A stretch of 64,000 nt of DNA from Candidatus Binatia bacterium (lineage in GTDB: Bacteria > Desulfobacterota > Binatia > Bin18), in NCBI GenBank assembly GCA_022820725.1, contig JAJEFA010000010.1, forward strand, positions 248,001 through 312,000, given 5' to 3'. The stretch's first letter is position 1, and each line of letters opens with the position of its first letter. Positions 44,722 to 53,607 of this stretch are shown here, piece by piece. The notes under the pieces were generated by a model that had not been told where the DNA came from, ran no database searches, and worked only from the letters and a program-made list of their open reading frames with translations. Position numbers and translations under genes: made by a program.

Positions 44722-45735
44722 TCAGCTCTCCTCAACATACTCTCGCAGCGCCGGTAACACCTGCTCGCCCAATAAGCGTAGGCCCTCCGCGGTGGTGAGG
44801 CCGTGGGGGGTGCCGAACTCGACACGTCGGGCACCTGCTTCAAACAGGGCCGCGGCTTGATTGGCCACCTGGTCCGGCGTTCCGGCAAAAGCCAACCGCT
44901 GGAGTAAATCGTCAGAGATATAGCTCCCGGCCCGCTCAAAATCATAGGCATCGGTCGCCTCCTTGAGGCGCGTCAACAACTCGGGCTCAATGGCCAGGCT
45001 GTGGTCCAGCGTGGCGATAATCGGCAGATAGAGTGCAGCTTCTCGCCGAGCCAGATCGCGAGCGGCCTTCCCGTCCGTATCAACCACGGTGACCGCGCCA
45101 ACCACTAAGCCAATTTCGTCAGCCTGCCGCCGGGCCTGCACAGCACTCTCGGCTATAGCAACGCGCATCTGAGACACTGCGGTTGGGTTCGTTGTTCCGC
45201 CGAGTTTGACCTCAGCGATGTCTTCAATACAGGCGGCAAGCGTCTTCTGCCCCCACGTTCCCAGCAAAAAAGACAGCTCTGGCCTGTGTATCTTCCAGCG
45301 CAGAGCCGCACCGCCTGCTAAGGAAAATACCTCTCCCCGATAGGGTTGGGTCGATTGGCTGAGCAGATGTCGAATGCAACCAAACGCCTCACGGAGTGCG
45401 GTGATGGGTCGCTGAGGATGCAGACCGACAAAATCCAGCCAGCCTCCACGCGCCAAGCCCAAGTACGCCCGCCCGTGTGAGGCTTCATCCAGAAGCGCGA
45501 TATTGCCGGCGATATTGATGGGGTGACAGGTAAACGGATTGACCGCCGCGGGACCGATACGGACACGGGTCGTGTGGCGCGCGATTTCCAGCAACGGCAG
45601 CCAGGCGGGCTGATACAGCATGTCATTGTAGACGCTCACACCAGCAAAGCCGTAGTCTTCAACGGTTTGCGCCAGCGGCCCGTAGGCTGAAACAGGCTTA
45701 TCCGTCTGAAAGGCAACACTGACTGAACGGGTCAT
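44722..45735 (-). CDS. LLM-class flavin-dependent oxidoreductase (Mer-like)
   Basis: A 337-residue luciferase-like protein of the F420-type group related to methylenetetrahydromethanopterin reductase. It lacks the EHH motif, has GPAAVNPFTCHPINIAGNIALLDEA and GRAYLGLARGGWLD, and the C-terminal FAGTPDQVANQAAALFEAGA segment typical of this branch. ATG 45735 is used; GTG one codon upstream is also open. No strong ribosome-binding site is seen. It follows another LLM gene on the same strand by 61 bases, so the two may form one transcript. Confidence 0.88.
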   Translation of the reverse strand: MTRSVSVAFQTDKPVSAYGPLAQTVEDYGFAGVSVYNDMLYQPAWLPLLEIARHTTRVRIGPAAVNPFTCHPINIAGNIALLDEASHGRAYLGLARGGWLDFVGLHPQRPITALREAFGCIRHLLSQSTQPYRGEVFSLAGGAALRWKIHRPELSFLLGTWGQKTLAACIEDIAEVKLGGTTNPTAVSQMRVAIAESAVQARRQADEIGLVVGAVTVVDTDGKAARDLARREAALYLPIIATLDHSLAIEPELLTRLKEATDAYDFERAGSYISDDLLQRLAFAGTPDQVANQAAALFEAGARRVEFGTPHGLTTAEGLRLLGEQVLPALREYVEES

Positions 45736-45796
45736 CACGAGGTTATGACGCAGCGGCCAGGGACGTGGCCGCTGCCAGAGATGACATCACTCTCCT

Positions 45797-46675
45797 CTAC
45801 GCACCAGGCGCAAAGGCTTCAACCGCGCGCATATCGGGCAGGGATTCGTCGTCTACCTTGACCGGCAAAAAGCAGACATGCGTGGCACCGGCTTTGAGGT
45901 GGGCATCGATGCGGTCCTGAATCTGCTCTTCACTGCCCCAGGCAACAATGGCATCCACCAAGGCATCGCTGCACCCGTCTTCAAAGTCCGCGTCCTTCCA
46001 ACCCAGATTTTTCAGGTTGTTGGTGTAATTGGGCAGGCGGGGAACATAGGTCTTCATGTATTGCCGCGCAGCGGCACGAGCCTTGGTGGCATCCTTTTCA
46101 AGGATGACGGCTTGGGCGGCGCAGATCCAGGCATCGGGGCCAATCTGTTCACGCACCTTGGCCGTATGTTCCGGCGGCACGAAATAGGTATGCGTGCCCT
46201 GGGCCTGTTCGGCGGACAGGGCCAGCATCTTGGGGTGCAGGGCGGCGATGACAATGGGAGCCGGCTCTTTGGGCTTGGGCGCTTGGTAAAAGATATCTTT
46301 CAGTTTCGGCAGGTATTCCTTCATATAGCTGTAGGGCTTATTGTAGTCGTGCCCGCGCAGATTGGACACGATCGGCTTGTGACTGACGCCGATGCCGAGT
46401 ACGAACCGACCGCCTGACAGCTCGGCCACCGTGTTGGTCGCCGTGGCCATGGTATAGGCGTCCCGCGCCCAGATATTGGCAATCCCGGTTGCAATAGACA
46501 ACTGCTCGGTATTGCTCAGCAGATAGGCCGCATGGGCAAACGGCTCGCGCCCGACAGCCTCGGGTATCCACAAGGTCTTATACCCGGATTTCTCAACCGT
46601 CTGGGCGAATTGAGCACTCTCAGGAGCCGTCATACCATCCAGAAAAAACCAGACACCCACTTTCCCGATATCCAT
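45797..46675 (-). CDS. LLM-class F420-dependent oxidoreductase
   Basis: A 292-residue luciferase-like protein. IGKVGVWFFLDGM at the start, TLWIPEAVGREPF, ATGIANIWARDAYTMA and GGRFVLGIGVSH mark the short F420-type group. ATG 46675 has a perfect AGGAGG seven bases upstream and is preferred over ATG 46690. A promoter-like sequence lies 47 bases upstream. Because this branch is F420-linked in characterised members, the host may make F420, but no F420 synthesis gene is in view. Confidence 0.9.
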   Translation of the reverse strand: MDIGKVGVWFFLDGMTAPESAQFAQTVEKSGYKTLWIPEAVGREPFAHAAYLLSNTEQLSIATGIANIWARDAYTMATATNTVAELSGGRFVLGIGVSHKPIVSNLRGHDYNKPYSYMKEYLPKLKDIFYQAPKPKEPAPIVIAALHPKMLALSAEQAQGTHTYFVPPEHTAKVREQIGPDAWICAAQAVILEKDATKARAAARQYMKTYVPRLPNYTNNLKNLGWKDADFEDGCSDALVDAIVAWGSEEQIQDRIDAHLKAGATHVCFLPVKVDDESLPDMRAVEAFAPGA

Positions 46676-46721
46676 AGAAAACCTCCTCATTCAGCAGTCC
46701 CATCGTTGGTGACGAACCCGC

Positions 46722-46751
46722 ACCATATGCCGCGCATTATTGGGCTGTCAA
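46722..46751 (-). promoter_or_regulatory. Candidate promoter of the two-gene LLM unit
   Basis: On the minus strand, TTGACA (46751-46746), an 18-base spacer and TATGGT (46727-46722). Predicted transcription begins about 40 bases before the ATG at 46675, leaving room for the AGGAGG site. Confidence 0.45.
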
Positions 46752-46835
46752 TCTTGAGCAAAGGTTGAGACCGTGCTCCCTCGCCAAGACAGACGCGGAT
46801 ATGGTATAGCGGCTTTCGAGAAAGGACTGATTCCC

Positions 46836-47729
46836 ATGCCCCTGACATTTCGCAAACTTCACCCCCAGTTCGCAGCTGAGGTCAGCCCCATGGCTCTCCG
46901 CCAGGTGACTGACCCTGAGACGCTGCTGGAGATTCGCGCCGGCATGGACGAGTATGCCCTGCTCGTCTTCCGCAATCAGCACTTCACGGACGAGGAGCAC
47001 CTGGCCTTTGCGCAGCGCCTGGACGGCCAGTTGCACACCAAGACCGGTATCAGTGCCCTCCAGAAGAGTCGGCTGGGTAACGAGGCATTGGCCGATGTCT
47101 CCAACCTCAACGCGAACGGAGAAGTCTACCAGGCCGATGACCGCAAGCGCATGTACGGCCTGGGCAATCGGCTGTGGCACACGGACGCGTCTTTCCAGGA
47201 CCCGCCCGGACGTTACTCCATGCTTTTTGCCCGAGTCGTCCCACCCGTCAGCGCGGATACGGAATATGCTGATATGCGGGCGGCCTATGACCGCTTATCG
47301 GACGAGATGAAAGCCCAGCTTGAGGGGCTGCGCGTGCATCACTCCATCGCCCACTCGCGCCACATTCTGGGGTTTGAGTTTTCCGAGGTGGAACAGGAAA
47401 TTCTCAAGGGCGCAATTCATCCCCTGATCCGCACCCTGCCGCGCACGGGCCGCAAGTCGCTCTACATCGCGGCCCATGCCTCCAAAATCATCGACTGGCC
47501 GCTCCCCGAGGGACGCCTGCTGCTGCTCGAACTGATTGAGCACGCCACCCGACCGGAGTGTGTCTACCGGCACTCCTGGCAAGTCGGGGACCTCGTGATC
47601 TATGACAACCGGGCGACTATGCACCGCGCCCGGCCGTATGCAGACACGACATACCGGCGTGAGCTGCGACGGGTGACCTCGCTAGACGTCGAGTACGATA
47701 TCGAGCAGGCGGGCGCGGCACCTCATTAA
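46836..47729 (+). CDS. TauD/TfdA-family Fe(II)/2-oxoglutarate dioxygenase
   Basis: A 297-residue TauD-like oxygenase with iron ligands His115 and Asp117 (WHTDASF) and His263 (NRATMHRARPY), and a probable 2-oxoglutarate Arg near residue 274-278. The fold start LTFRKLHPQFAAEVS is typical. It hydroxylates or cleaves substrates such as sulfonates or phenoxyacids. ATG 46836 has GAAAGGA upstream; the earlier in-frame ATG at 46773 is rejected. A paralogue with the same ligand spacing sits at 58721-59584. Confidence 0.9.
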   Translation: MPLTFRKLHPQFAAEVSPMALRQVTDPETLLEIRAGMDEYALLVFRNQHFTDEEHLAFAQRLDGQLHTKTGISALQKSRLGNEALADVSNLNANGEVYQADDRKRMYGLGNRLWHTDASFQDPPGRYSMLFARVVPPVSADTEYADMRAAYDRLSDEMKAQLEGLRVHHSIAHSRHILGFEFSEVEQEILKGAIHPLIRTLPRTGRKSLYIAAHASKIIDWPLPEGRLLLLELIEHATRPECVYRHSWQVGDLVIYDNRATMHRARPYADTTYRRELRRVTSLDVEYDIEQAGAAPH

Positions 47730-47765
47730 GACGGAGAGTAAGGAGAGAGGAAAGGAGACTTACCC

Positions 47766-48737
47766 ATGGCAAATGTCCAAACCGTACTCGGTGACCGCTC
47801 CACCGATGACCTGGGATTCACCCTGATCCACGAGCATTTAACGGTCGGTTTCCCTGGCTATGAATGGGACAACACCAGTTTTGACCGCAAAAAAGAAATC
47901 GCCGGAGCCGTTGAAAAGCTCAAAGAGATTAAAGAGCTTGGCGTCACCTCGTTTGTTGATCCCTGTCCGATGGAATTGGGTCGCGACCCGGAATTTGCCG
48001 CGGAATGCGCGGACAAATCCGGCCTGAATGTCGTGGTCGCCACCGGCCTGTACAACGAAGCGCTCGGTATTCCGCCCCACTTCCGAAGTCTGCCCGCGGA
48101 CGATATCGCCGAAATCTATGTGCGGGAGATTACGGACGGCATTGATAAAACAGGCATCAAGGCCGGCCTTATCAAAACCGCAACCGGTGGGATTCCGGGT
48201 ATGACCGAGACCGCAAAAACGATCGGCACGCACGAGGAAACCTGTTTGCGCGCGGCGGCCCGCGCCCACAAGGCGACGGGTGTCCCCATCCTGTGTCACA
48301 ATGACGAGTTGGGCCCGTTTGGCCGCGAGACCCTGGACGTGTTTGAAGATGAAGGCGTAGATTTCAATCGGGTGCTCATCGGCCATGCCTGTGGTGTGGG
48401 AGATCTGCGTTATTATTTTGACGTTTTAGATCGCGGCGCGTGGATCGGGTTTGACCGTTTTGGCATTGACATCATTGCTCCGGATAAAATGCGTCTGGCC
48501 TCGCTGATTGGCCTGCTGGCCGTCGGCTATGACCGGATTATGCTCTCGCACGATGCCGTCCATTGTCTGCTGGGCCGGCCCAGCAAAGCCTGGGAGCAGT
48601 TTGTCGAAGCCTGTCCGAACAGTAATTACTCCCATATTCTGAAAAACATCATTCCAACCCTGGCTAAAGCCGGTGTGAGCGAGGGAACCATTCACACCCT
48701 GATGGTCGAAAATCCCAAGAGCTATTTTGGCGGATAA
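47766..48737 (+). CDS. Phosphotriesterase-family metal hydrolase
   Basis: A 323-residue PTE-like TIM-barrel enzyme. All binuclear metal ligands are present: His22-x-His24 (IHEHL), the bridging Lys137 (GLIKTAT), His178 (LCHND), His207 (IGHAC) and Asp263 (LSHDA). Bacterial members act mainly as lactonases, with weak phosphotriesterase activity. It follows the TauD gene by 36 bases with an AAAGGAGA site, so both may be co-transcribed. Natural substrate unknown. Confidence 0.92.
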   Translation: MANVQTVLGDRSTDDLGFTLIHEHLTVGFPGYEWDNTSFDRKKEIAGAVEKLKEIKELGVTSFVDPCPMELGRDPEFAAECADKSGLNVVVATGLYNEALGIPPHFRSLPADDIAEIYVREITDGIDKTGIKAGLIKTATGGIPGMTETAKTIGTHEETCLRAAARAHKATGVPILCHNDELGPFGRETLDVFEDEGVDFNRVLIGHACGVGDLRYYFDVLDRGAWIGFDRFGIDIIAPDKMRLASLIGLLAVGYDRIMLSHDAVHCLLGRPSKAWEQFVEACPNSNYSHILKNIIPTLAKAGVSEGTIHTLMVENPKSYFGG

Positions 48738-48830
48738 GTCCTACTCTGGGCGGATTGTCAAGACCTTGAACTAGGGAAACGGCCTTGAATAGCCCGCACT
48801 TTATTCCGTGTCAGGAGAGGCTGCTGTTTC

Positions 48831-49886
48831 ATGTCCGTCAACCTGACACGCTATAGAGAACTCACCTACCCGCCGCCCTTTCCGGACGGTTGGTACAGGG
48901 TAGCGGCGTCCGGGGAAATCAAGCCGGGAGAAGTAAAACACGTTCAGTGCGCAGGGGAACAGATCGCTCTATTCCGCAGCAAGACAGACGGCGGGATTGC
49001 GGCCGTAGATGCATTCTGTCCGCACCAGGGTGCGAACCTGGCCCACGGCCGGGTCAAGGGGGACCGGCTGGAATGCCCTTTTCACGGCTGGCAACTGGAC
49101 GGAAACGGCCGGATTCGCGACCACCCCTGCGCCAAAGATCAACCTGCCGTCCATCGGCACTGGAACGCGATCGACTACTACGGTATGGCCATGATCTACT
49201 GGTCGGCACGCCGGGACGTGCAGGCACCCTATCGACTTCCGCCGCAACCGAACATAGACAACCGGCAGCTTGTCTATCGCGGCCAGTACGACGCGGGCGA
49301 GGTAGCAACGCATATTATCGAATTTGCTGAAAATATCGTTGACTTTCAGCACTTTTCGAAACTCCACGGTACCATGCGCATCCCCTGGACCAACATAAAA
49401 TTGCCATGGATAAGAATCCGGCACGAGCCTTCTTGGGCTCTCGACGACGAACTCGAGCACATTTCCTATTTTGGAGACGAGACAACGTTTGAGATAGGGG
49501 GCCGGATTTGCGAAAGGACGAGATCTCGGGCGCTCGTCACCCTTCTCGGTCCCGGCAGTATTGTGAAGTTCGATCTTGAGGTTCCAAGAATTGGCGAAAT
49601 CACGATATTCCAGACACACACTCCTGTAGAAGCGCTGAAACAAAGGGTAACTTTCCGTTGGTTCGCCGCCCGACGGGTGCCACGAATATTCGTGTCCTCT
49701 GTGGTTGGGAGCTGGGTCTCGCAATGGCGGCAGGATGTGGAGATATGGAAAAGAAAAATCTACCGGCAACGCCCCTTATGGACTAGGGACGCTGGTCCTA
49801 GAGGCAAAATGCATCAGTGGTACCGGCAATTCTACCCTGACGGCCTAGTCACTAACTTGTCTGAAAACAACGATAATGGCGACTGA
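48831..49886 (+). CDS. Rieske oxygenase, cholesterol-7-desaturase (DAF-36/Neverland)-like
   Basis: A 351-residue Rieske non-heme iron oxygenase. The start TYPPPFPDGWYRVAASGEI is the hallmark of the DAF-36/Neverland/KshA branch. The Rieske cluster has Cys63-x-His65 and Cys82-x2-His85. The catalytic iron site is N168-x2-Asp171-x2-His174-x4-His179 (ENIVDFQHFSKLH). Unlike the animal enzymes it has no membrane anchor. It probably acts on a sterol or steroid. The start codon of a broken sterol 24-C-methyltransferase overlaps its 3' end by 11 bases, which strengthens the sterol link. AGGAGAG precedes the ATG. Confidence 0.88.
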   Translation: MSVNLTRYRELTYPPPFPDGWYRVAASGEIKPGEVKHVQCAGEQIALFRSKTDGGIAAVDAFCPHQGANLAHGRVKGDRLECPFHGWQLDGNGRIRDHPCAKDQPAVHRHWNAIDYYGMAMIYWSARRDVQAPYRLPPQPNIDNRQLVYRGQYDAGEVATHIIEFAENIVDFQHFSKLHGTMRIPWTNIKLPWIRIRHEPSWALDDELEHISYFGDETTFEIGGRICERTRSRALVTLLGPGSIVKFDLEVPRIGEITIFQTHTPVEALKQRVTFRWFAARRVPRIFVSSVVGSWVSQWRQDVEIWKRKIYRQRPLWTRDAGPRGKMHQWYRQFYPDGLVTNLSENNDNGD

Positions 49887-50164
49887 CTTTCATAATCCTA
49901 TTTCCAAGGCGGTTCGACCGGAAGACACGGCCAAAACCCTGTCAGAGTACCGTAACAGCCAGGAGAAGGGTAATGAAAAGTACGCCCTCATGGTAAAGGC
50001 GTTTTACGATCTGATTACCGACTTTATATGAGTTCGGATGGGGTCGGTCATTTCACTTCGCACCGACGAAGGACGGCGCATCCTTCGAGGAATCCATTGC
50101 CAGCCATCAATATTTTCTGGGCGAAGCCATTGGCCTGAGGCCAGGTATGAAAGTGCTGGACTGA
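49876..50164 (+). pseudogene. Sterol 24-C-methyltransferase (ERG6/SMT-like) gene, frameshifted and truncated
   Basis: From ATG 49876 the frame reads 51 residues ending KAFYDLITDFI then TGA at 50029. Dropping one A at 50026 continues as DFYEFGWGRSFHFAPTKDG, ASFEESIASHQYFLGEAIGL and RPGMKVLD, the signature N-terminal third of sterol 24-C-methyltransferases up to the start of SAM motif I. It then breaks at 50158-50164 into unrelated DUF2332 sequence. The catalytic Rossmann core is missing, so no active enzyme can be made. The ATG lies inside the 3' end of the Rieske gene, so the intact gene was once in that operon. Confidence 0.85.
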
Positions 50165-50267
50165 ACCTCCATTGGGATCGTTATTATCACCGCTATGAGT
50201 AGAAGCCGCCGCCCGCATCACTCGCGATAACCCGGTTCCTATTGTGACAGGAGACGCGCTCACCCAT
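50158..50267 (+). pseudogene. Rearranged fragments of a second DUF2332 gene
   Basis: Bases 50158-50201 match 50743-50786 of the neighbouring DUF2332 gene, and 50202-50267 match 51007-51072, with scattered mismatches. The 220 bases between them are missing. So an older copy of the gene was internally deleted and joined to the broken methyltransferase, sharing GGAC at the join. The second fragment supplies the CAGGAG that now lies before the ATG of the intact DUF2332 gene. Confidence 0.8.
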
Positions 50268-51345
50268 GTCTTCCCAGCCAAGCAGTGATCTCGATCAGGT
50301 CCGCGCCTACTTCCGTAACTTCGGTCTGAAACAGGCGCCAGAAAACGGCTCGCCCCTGTACCATGCCTTATCGGTAGGCGTACTGGACGACCCCGACATG
50401 CTGCGCTTCGCCGCCAGCTGTCCGCCCTCGCAACCGTCGGCAAACCTGCTGTTCGGCGCGGTGCATTATCTCCTTCTCGGCGGAGTTCGCCATCCCTTGC
50501 GCGACTTCTACCCGGACGTGGTTGCCTCAGAAAAAACACCGAGTCCGCCCTCTAAGAAAACTTATCCGCTGTTTCAAGACTTTGTCTGGACTCACACCGA
50601 GACAATCAGGCAGCTCATCACAACCCGTTTGGTCCAAACCAACGTCGTCCGCCGCACGACCTGTCTTCTGCCAGTCTTTGCTCAGCTTGCACGAGAGTCC
50701 GGGAATCAGCCCCTCTCGATGATCGAGGTCGGAAGCAGCGCCGGACTGAACCTCCATTGGGATCGGTATTACCACCGCTATGAGTATCCGTCCGGGACAA
50801 GCAGAACGTGGGGCGACAAGAACTCGGCCGTCCGGCTTTCAACCCAGGTCAGAGGGACCGTCTCCCTCCCACCTTTACCCGAAGAATTCCGTATCGCCTG
50901 GCGCACGGGAATCGACATCAACCCGATTGGCGTGACGGACGCGGATGCCATGCGCTGGCTGCGTGCGCTCATCTTTCCCGAGCACCTGGAGCGTCACCAA
51001 GAAACTGAAGCCGCCGCCCGCATCGCCCGCGATCATCCGGTTCCGATTGTGACAGGCGACGCGCTCAGCCATTTGCCCGACCTGTTAGCCCAAGCCCCCC
51101 AGGACTCACACCTGTGTCTCTACGCCTCTATGGTCCTCTACCAGCTCTCGCCTGAGGCCCGCAAACAGTTGTGGAGGATGTTAGCCACATTCTCAGTAAC
51201 CCGGCCCATCTCCGTCATCATTCTGGATGGCGTCCCGGAAGGCTGGGCACAGCTCCTCATCAGGGATTTCAAAAACGGCGCCTATACGAAACGCCACGTA
51301 GCTGCTGCCCATGCCCACGGGCGTTGGCTGGAGTGGCGAGAATAA
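50266..51345 (+). CDS. DUF2332 family protein
   Basis: A 359-residue DUF2332 protein. GSPLYHALSVGVLDDPDMLR and LLFGAVHYLLLGG form the N-terminal helices and PLSMIEVGSSAGLNLHWDRY is the family core, which resembles a SAM-binding motif I but is not proven to bind SAM. AWRTGIDINPIGVTDADAMRWLRAL and HLCLYASMVLYQLSPEAR follow. The start lies in the remnant of another copy, with CAGGAG 11 bases upstream. Function unknown. It stands between the sterol-type operon and the acyl-CoA dehydrogenase operon. Confidence 0.82.
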   Translation: MSSQPSSDLDQVRAYFRNFGLKQAPENGSPLYHALSVGVLDDPDMLRFAASCPPSQPSANLLFGAVHYLLLGGVRHPLRDFYPDVVASEKTPSPPSKKTYPLFQDFVWTHTETIRQLITTRLVQTNVVRRTTCLLPVFAQLARESGNQPLSMIEVGSSAGLNLHWDRYYHRYEYPSGTSRTWGDKNSAVRLSTQVRGTVSLPPLPEEFRIAWRTGIDINPIGVTDADAMRWLRALIFPEHLERHQETEAAARIARDHPVPIVTGDALSHLPDLLAQAPQDSHLCLYASMVLYQLSPEARKQLWRMLATFSVTRPISVIILDGVPEGWAQLLIRDFKNGAYTKRHVAAAHAHGRWLEWRE

Positions 51346-51404
51346 GCTTCTCTCTTGGCCCCAACGGTCCAAGATGCTATGGCCCAAGAAAAAGGAGGAC
51401 ACTT

Positions 51405-51797
51405 ATGAGCGCATCCGACGCGGCAGCACCGGCACGGGTAGCAACGAGTTCATACGCCGAAGCCGATCCGCAACTGTACGCCTTTCTTGATTGGATGGAG
51501 CAGCAAGACCCCGACTACGCTGAGGCGTTCCGAGCCTACGGTGAGAAGGGCACCGGGGAGGGTCAGGCCCTTCCGGTCAAATACCGTGAAATGGTCATGA
51601 CCGCCATTCTGGTGTTTGCGGGCCGGAAGGAAGGCGCCGTGGCCCATCTCAAACGGGCAATCGAACACGGAGCCACAAAACGCGAGCTGTTCGAGGCCGG
51701 CCAATCCGCGGCGATTCCCGGCGGTGGAGTCACCCTGGGCTTATGGATGCAAATCCTCACCCAACTCGATAGCGAAGGCGCCTTTATCAACGGCTAG
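51405..51797 (+). CDS. Carboxymuconolactone decarboxylase-like protein
   Basis: A 130-residue all-helical CMD-family protein (LPVKYREMVMTAILVFAGRK, AVAHLKRAIEHGATKRELFEAGQ). The C-x-x-C/His centre of AhpD peroxidases is absent; an Ala-Gly-Arg-Lys replaces it, leaving one His (AVAHLKRA). AAAGGAGGA precedes ATG 51405; the upstream open frame belongs to the previous gene in another register. It is the first gene of the 51405-56057 operon and lies 17 bases before the VOC gene. Confidence 0.85.
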   Translation: MSASDAAAPARVATSSYAEADPQLYAFLDWMEQQDPDYAEAFRAYGEKGTGEGQALPVKYREMVMTAILVFAGRKEGAVAHLKRAIEHGATKRELFEAGQSAAIPGGGVTLGLWMQILTQLDSEGAFING

Positions 51798-51814
51798 CTA
51801 AGGAGGGAGTCCCT

Positions 51815-52330
51815 ATGGCACAAGCAGTGACAGCACCGCACGAGCCGATTCACCCTCAAACCCAAATCGGTCATATTCATCTGACGGTGACCGACCTGGA
51901 GCGCTCATTAACCTTTTACCGCGACCTGCTGGGCTTTGAGGAGACCATGCGTTACAAGGATTCGGCCGTGTTTCTGTCCGCCGGCGGCTACCATCACCAC
52001 TTGGCGCTGAACACCTGGGCCGGACCGGAGGCGAGCCCGCCCCCGCCCGGACATACCGGGCTGTACCACTTTGCCATTCTCTACCCCAACCGTCGCGAAC
52101 TGGCCCGGGCGGTGCAGGCGCTGCGGCAGGCGGACTACCCGTTGCAGGGCACCTCCGACCACGGCGTGTCCGAGTCCGTCTATCTGGCTGACCCGGACGG
52201 CAACGGGGTGGAACTGTCGGTGGACCGGCCGCCCGAGACCTGGTCCCGCGACGCGCAGGGTAATATTCAGGCCGGCCGCGGGAAGGTGGACCTGGACGAG
52301 CTACTGGCCGAGTTGGAGGAAAGGGCCTAG
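51815..52330 (+). CDS. VOC-family dioxygenase-like protein (CatE-type)
   Basis: A 171-residue VOC protein like the catechol 2,3-dioxygenase-related CatE/MhqA branch. TQIGHIHLTVTDLERSLTFY carries His24-His26-type metal ligands, YHHHLALNTW and LYHFAILYPNRREL the second His, and VYLADPDGNGVELS the Glu. It is half the size of two-domain extradiol enzymes. AAGGAGGGAG precedes the ATG. Only two bases separate its stop from the acyl-CoA dehydrogenase start. Confidence 0.88.
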   Translation: MAQAVTAPHEPIHPQTQIGHIHLTVTDLERSLTFYRDLLGFEETMRYKDSAVFLSAGGYHHHLALNTWAGPEASPPPPGHTGLYHFAILYPNRRELARAVQALRQADYPLQGTSDHGVSESVYLADPDGNGVELSVDRPPETWSRDAQGNIQAGRGKVDLDELLAELEERA

Positions 52331-52332
52331 GC

Positions 52333-53517
52333 ATGGATTTCAAATTCAGCCCGGAAGACGAAGCCTTTCGGCAGGAATTCAGAAGCTGGCTCGAACACAA
52401 TATCCCCCGCGACTGGCGGGACGACGAATTGCACGACCCCGACACCCTGGAAGAGTTCGAGCGCCGCCGCGCCTGGCACCGCCAGTTGTACGACGGAGGC
52501 TGGATGTGCATCCACTGGCCCCAGGAGTATGGCGGGCGCGGTGCGAGCCTGATCCAGCAGGTCATCTACCATCAGGAACTCGACCGGGCCAAGGCTCCAC
52601 CAACGGTCAATTTTCAGGGCATCGCGCGGGTGGGACCGACGCTGATGCAATGGGGCACGCCGGAACAGAAGCAGCGCTATATCCCCAATATTCCGCCGGC
52701 TGAGGAGATCTGGTGTCAGGGTCTGTCAGAACCCGACCACGGCTCCGACCTGGCTGCGGTTGAGACGCGGGCCGTTGACCAGGGGGACCACTTCCTGGTC
52801 AACGGTTCCAAGGTCTGGACCTCCAACGCCCACCGCGCCGATTTCACGACCCTGCTGTGTCGGACCGACCCTGATGCGCCCAAGCATAAGGGACTCAGCT
52901 ATCTGCTGGTCGATATGAAAAGCCCCGGCATCACCGTGCGGCCGCTGGTCCAGATGACCGGAGAGAGCGGGTTCAACCAAGTGTTCTTTGATGATGTCCA
53001 GGTCCCCTTGGCCAACCTTGTTGGGGAGAAGAACCGGGGTTGGATGGTCGCCATGACCAATATGATGTTCGAGCGCACGATCCACGGCGGGCGTACCGAC
53101 ATGATGGTCGAGGTCAGACAGCTCACCGAGTTGGCCAAAAAAGTGGGACGGGATGGGCGTCCGGCCTGGGAGGACAGCTATGTACGGCAAAGCCTGGCTC
53201 GCTTCGCGTGCGAGGCCGCGGCGCTCAAATACACCAGTTTCCGGCAGCTCACCAAACAGCTCAAAGGACTCCCGCCCGGCCCGGAAGGCTCGATGATGAA
53301 GCTTGGTACGAGCAGCCTGAACCTGCGCATGCAGGACTTTGCCATGGAGCTGTTGGGTCCCTATAGTCAGTTCGAATATCAGGCCAGCGGAGCGATTGAC
53401 CGCGGGAAATGGTCGCACCGCATGCTGGCGGCGCGGCGCAGCACCATTGCGGCCGGGACCAACGAGATTCAGCACAACATCATCGGCGAGCGGGTACTCG
53501 GGCTGCCCAAGGGCTGA
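52333..53517 (+). CDS. Acyl-CoA dehydrogenase
   Basis: A 394-residue acyl-CoA dehydrogenase. The FAD and substrate region WCQGLSEPDHGSDLAAVETR, the beta-domain DHFLVNGSKVWTS and the C-terminal AGTNEIQHNIIGERVLGLP are clear. It introduces a 2,3-double bond into an acyl-CoA and gives electrons to ETF. The GAAATAAMG-like start context is weak, but the ATG lies two bases after the VOC stop and coupling is likely. The sequence resembles actinobacterial and proteobacterial steroid or terpenoid side-chain enzymes more than MCAD; this is judged by eye. Confidence 0.93.
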   Translation: MDFKFSPEDEAFRQEFRSWLEHNIPRDWRDDELHDPDTLEEFERRRAWHRQLYDGGWMCIHWPQEYGGRGASLIQQVIYHQELDRAKAPPTVNFQGIARVGPTLMQWGTPEQKQRYIPNIPPAEEIWCQGLSEPDHGSDLAAVETRAVDQGDHFLVNGSKVWTSNAHRADFTTLLCRTDPDAPKHKGLSYLLVDMKSPGITVRPLVQMTGESGFNQVFFDDVQVPLANLVGEKNRGWMVAMTNMMFERTIHGGRTDMMVEVRQLTELAKKVGRDGRPAWEDSYVRQSLARFACEAAALKYTSFRQLTKQLKGLPPGPEGSMMKLGTSSLNLRMQDFAMELLGPYSQFEYQASGAIDRGKWSHRMLAARRSTIAAGTNEIQHNIIGERVLGLPKG

Positions 53518-53607
53518 CCGGCCCCCTACTCTCGTAACGACAGAGGTGATACCAAACAACAGCCTGAGCGGCGCTAAAAAAGCAGCACACACTGGAGGGA
53601 GCTGACC

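Noticed and set aside
50048-50539. A minus-strand frame of 163 codons over the methyltransferase/DUF2332 scar
   Set aside because: No domain is recognisable, and the plus strand has clear gene remnants in this region.
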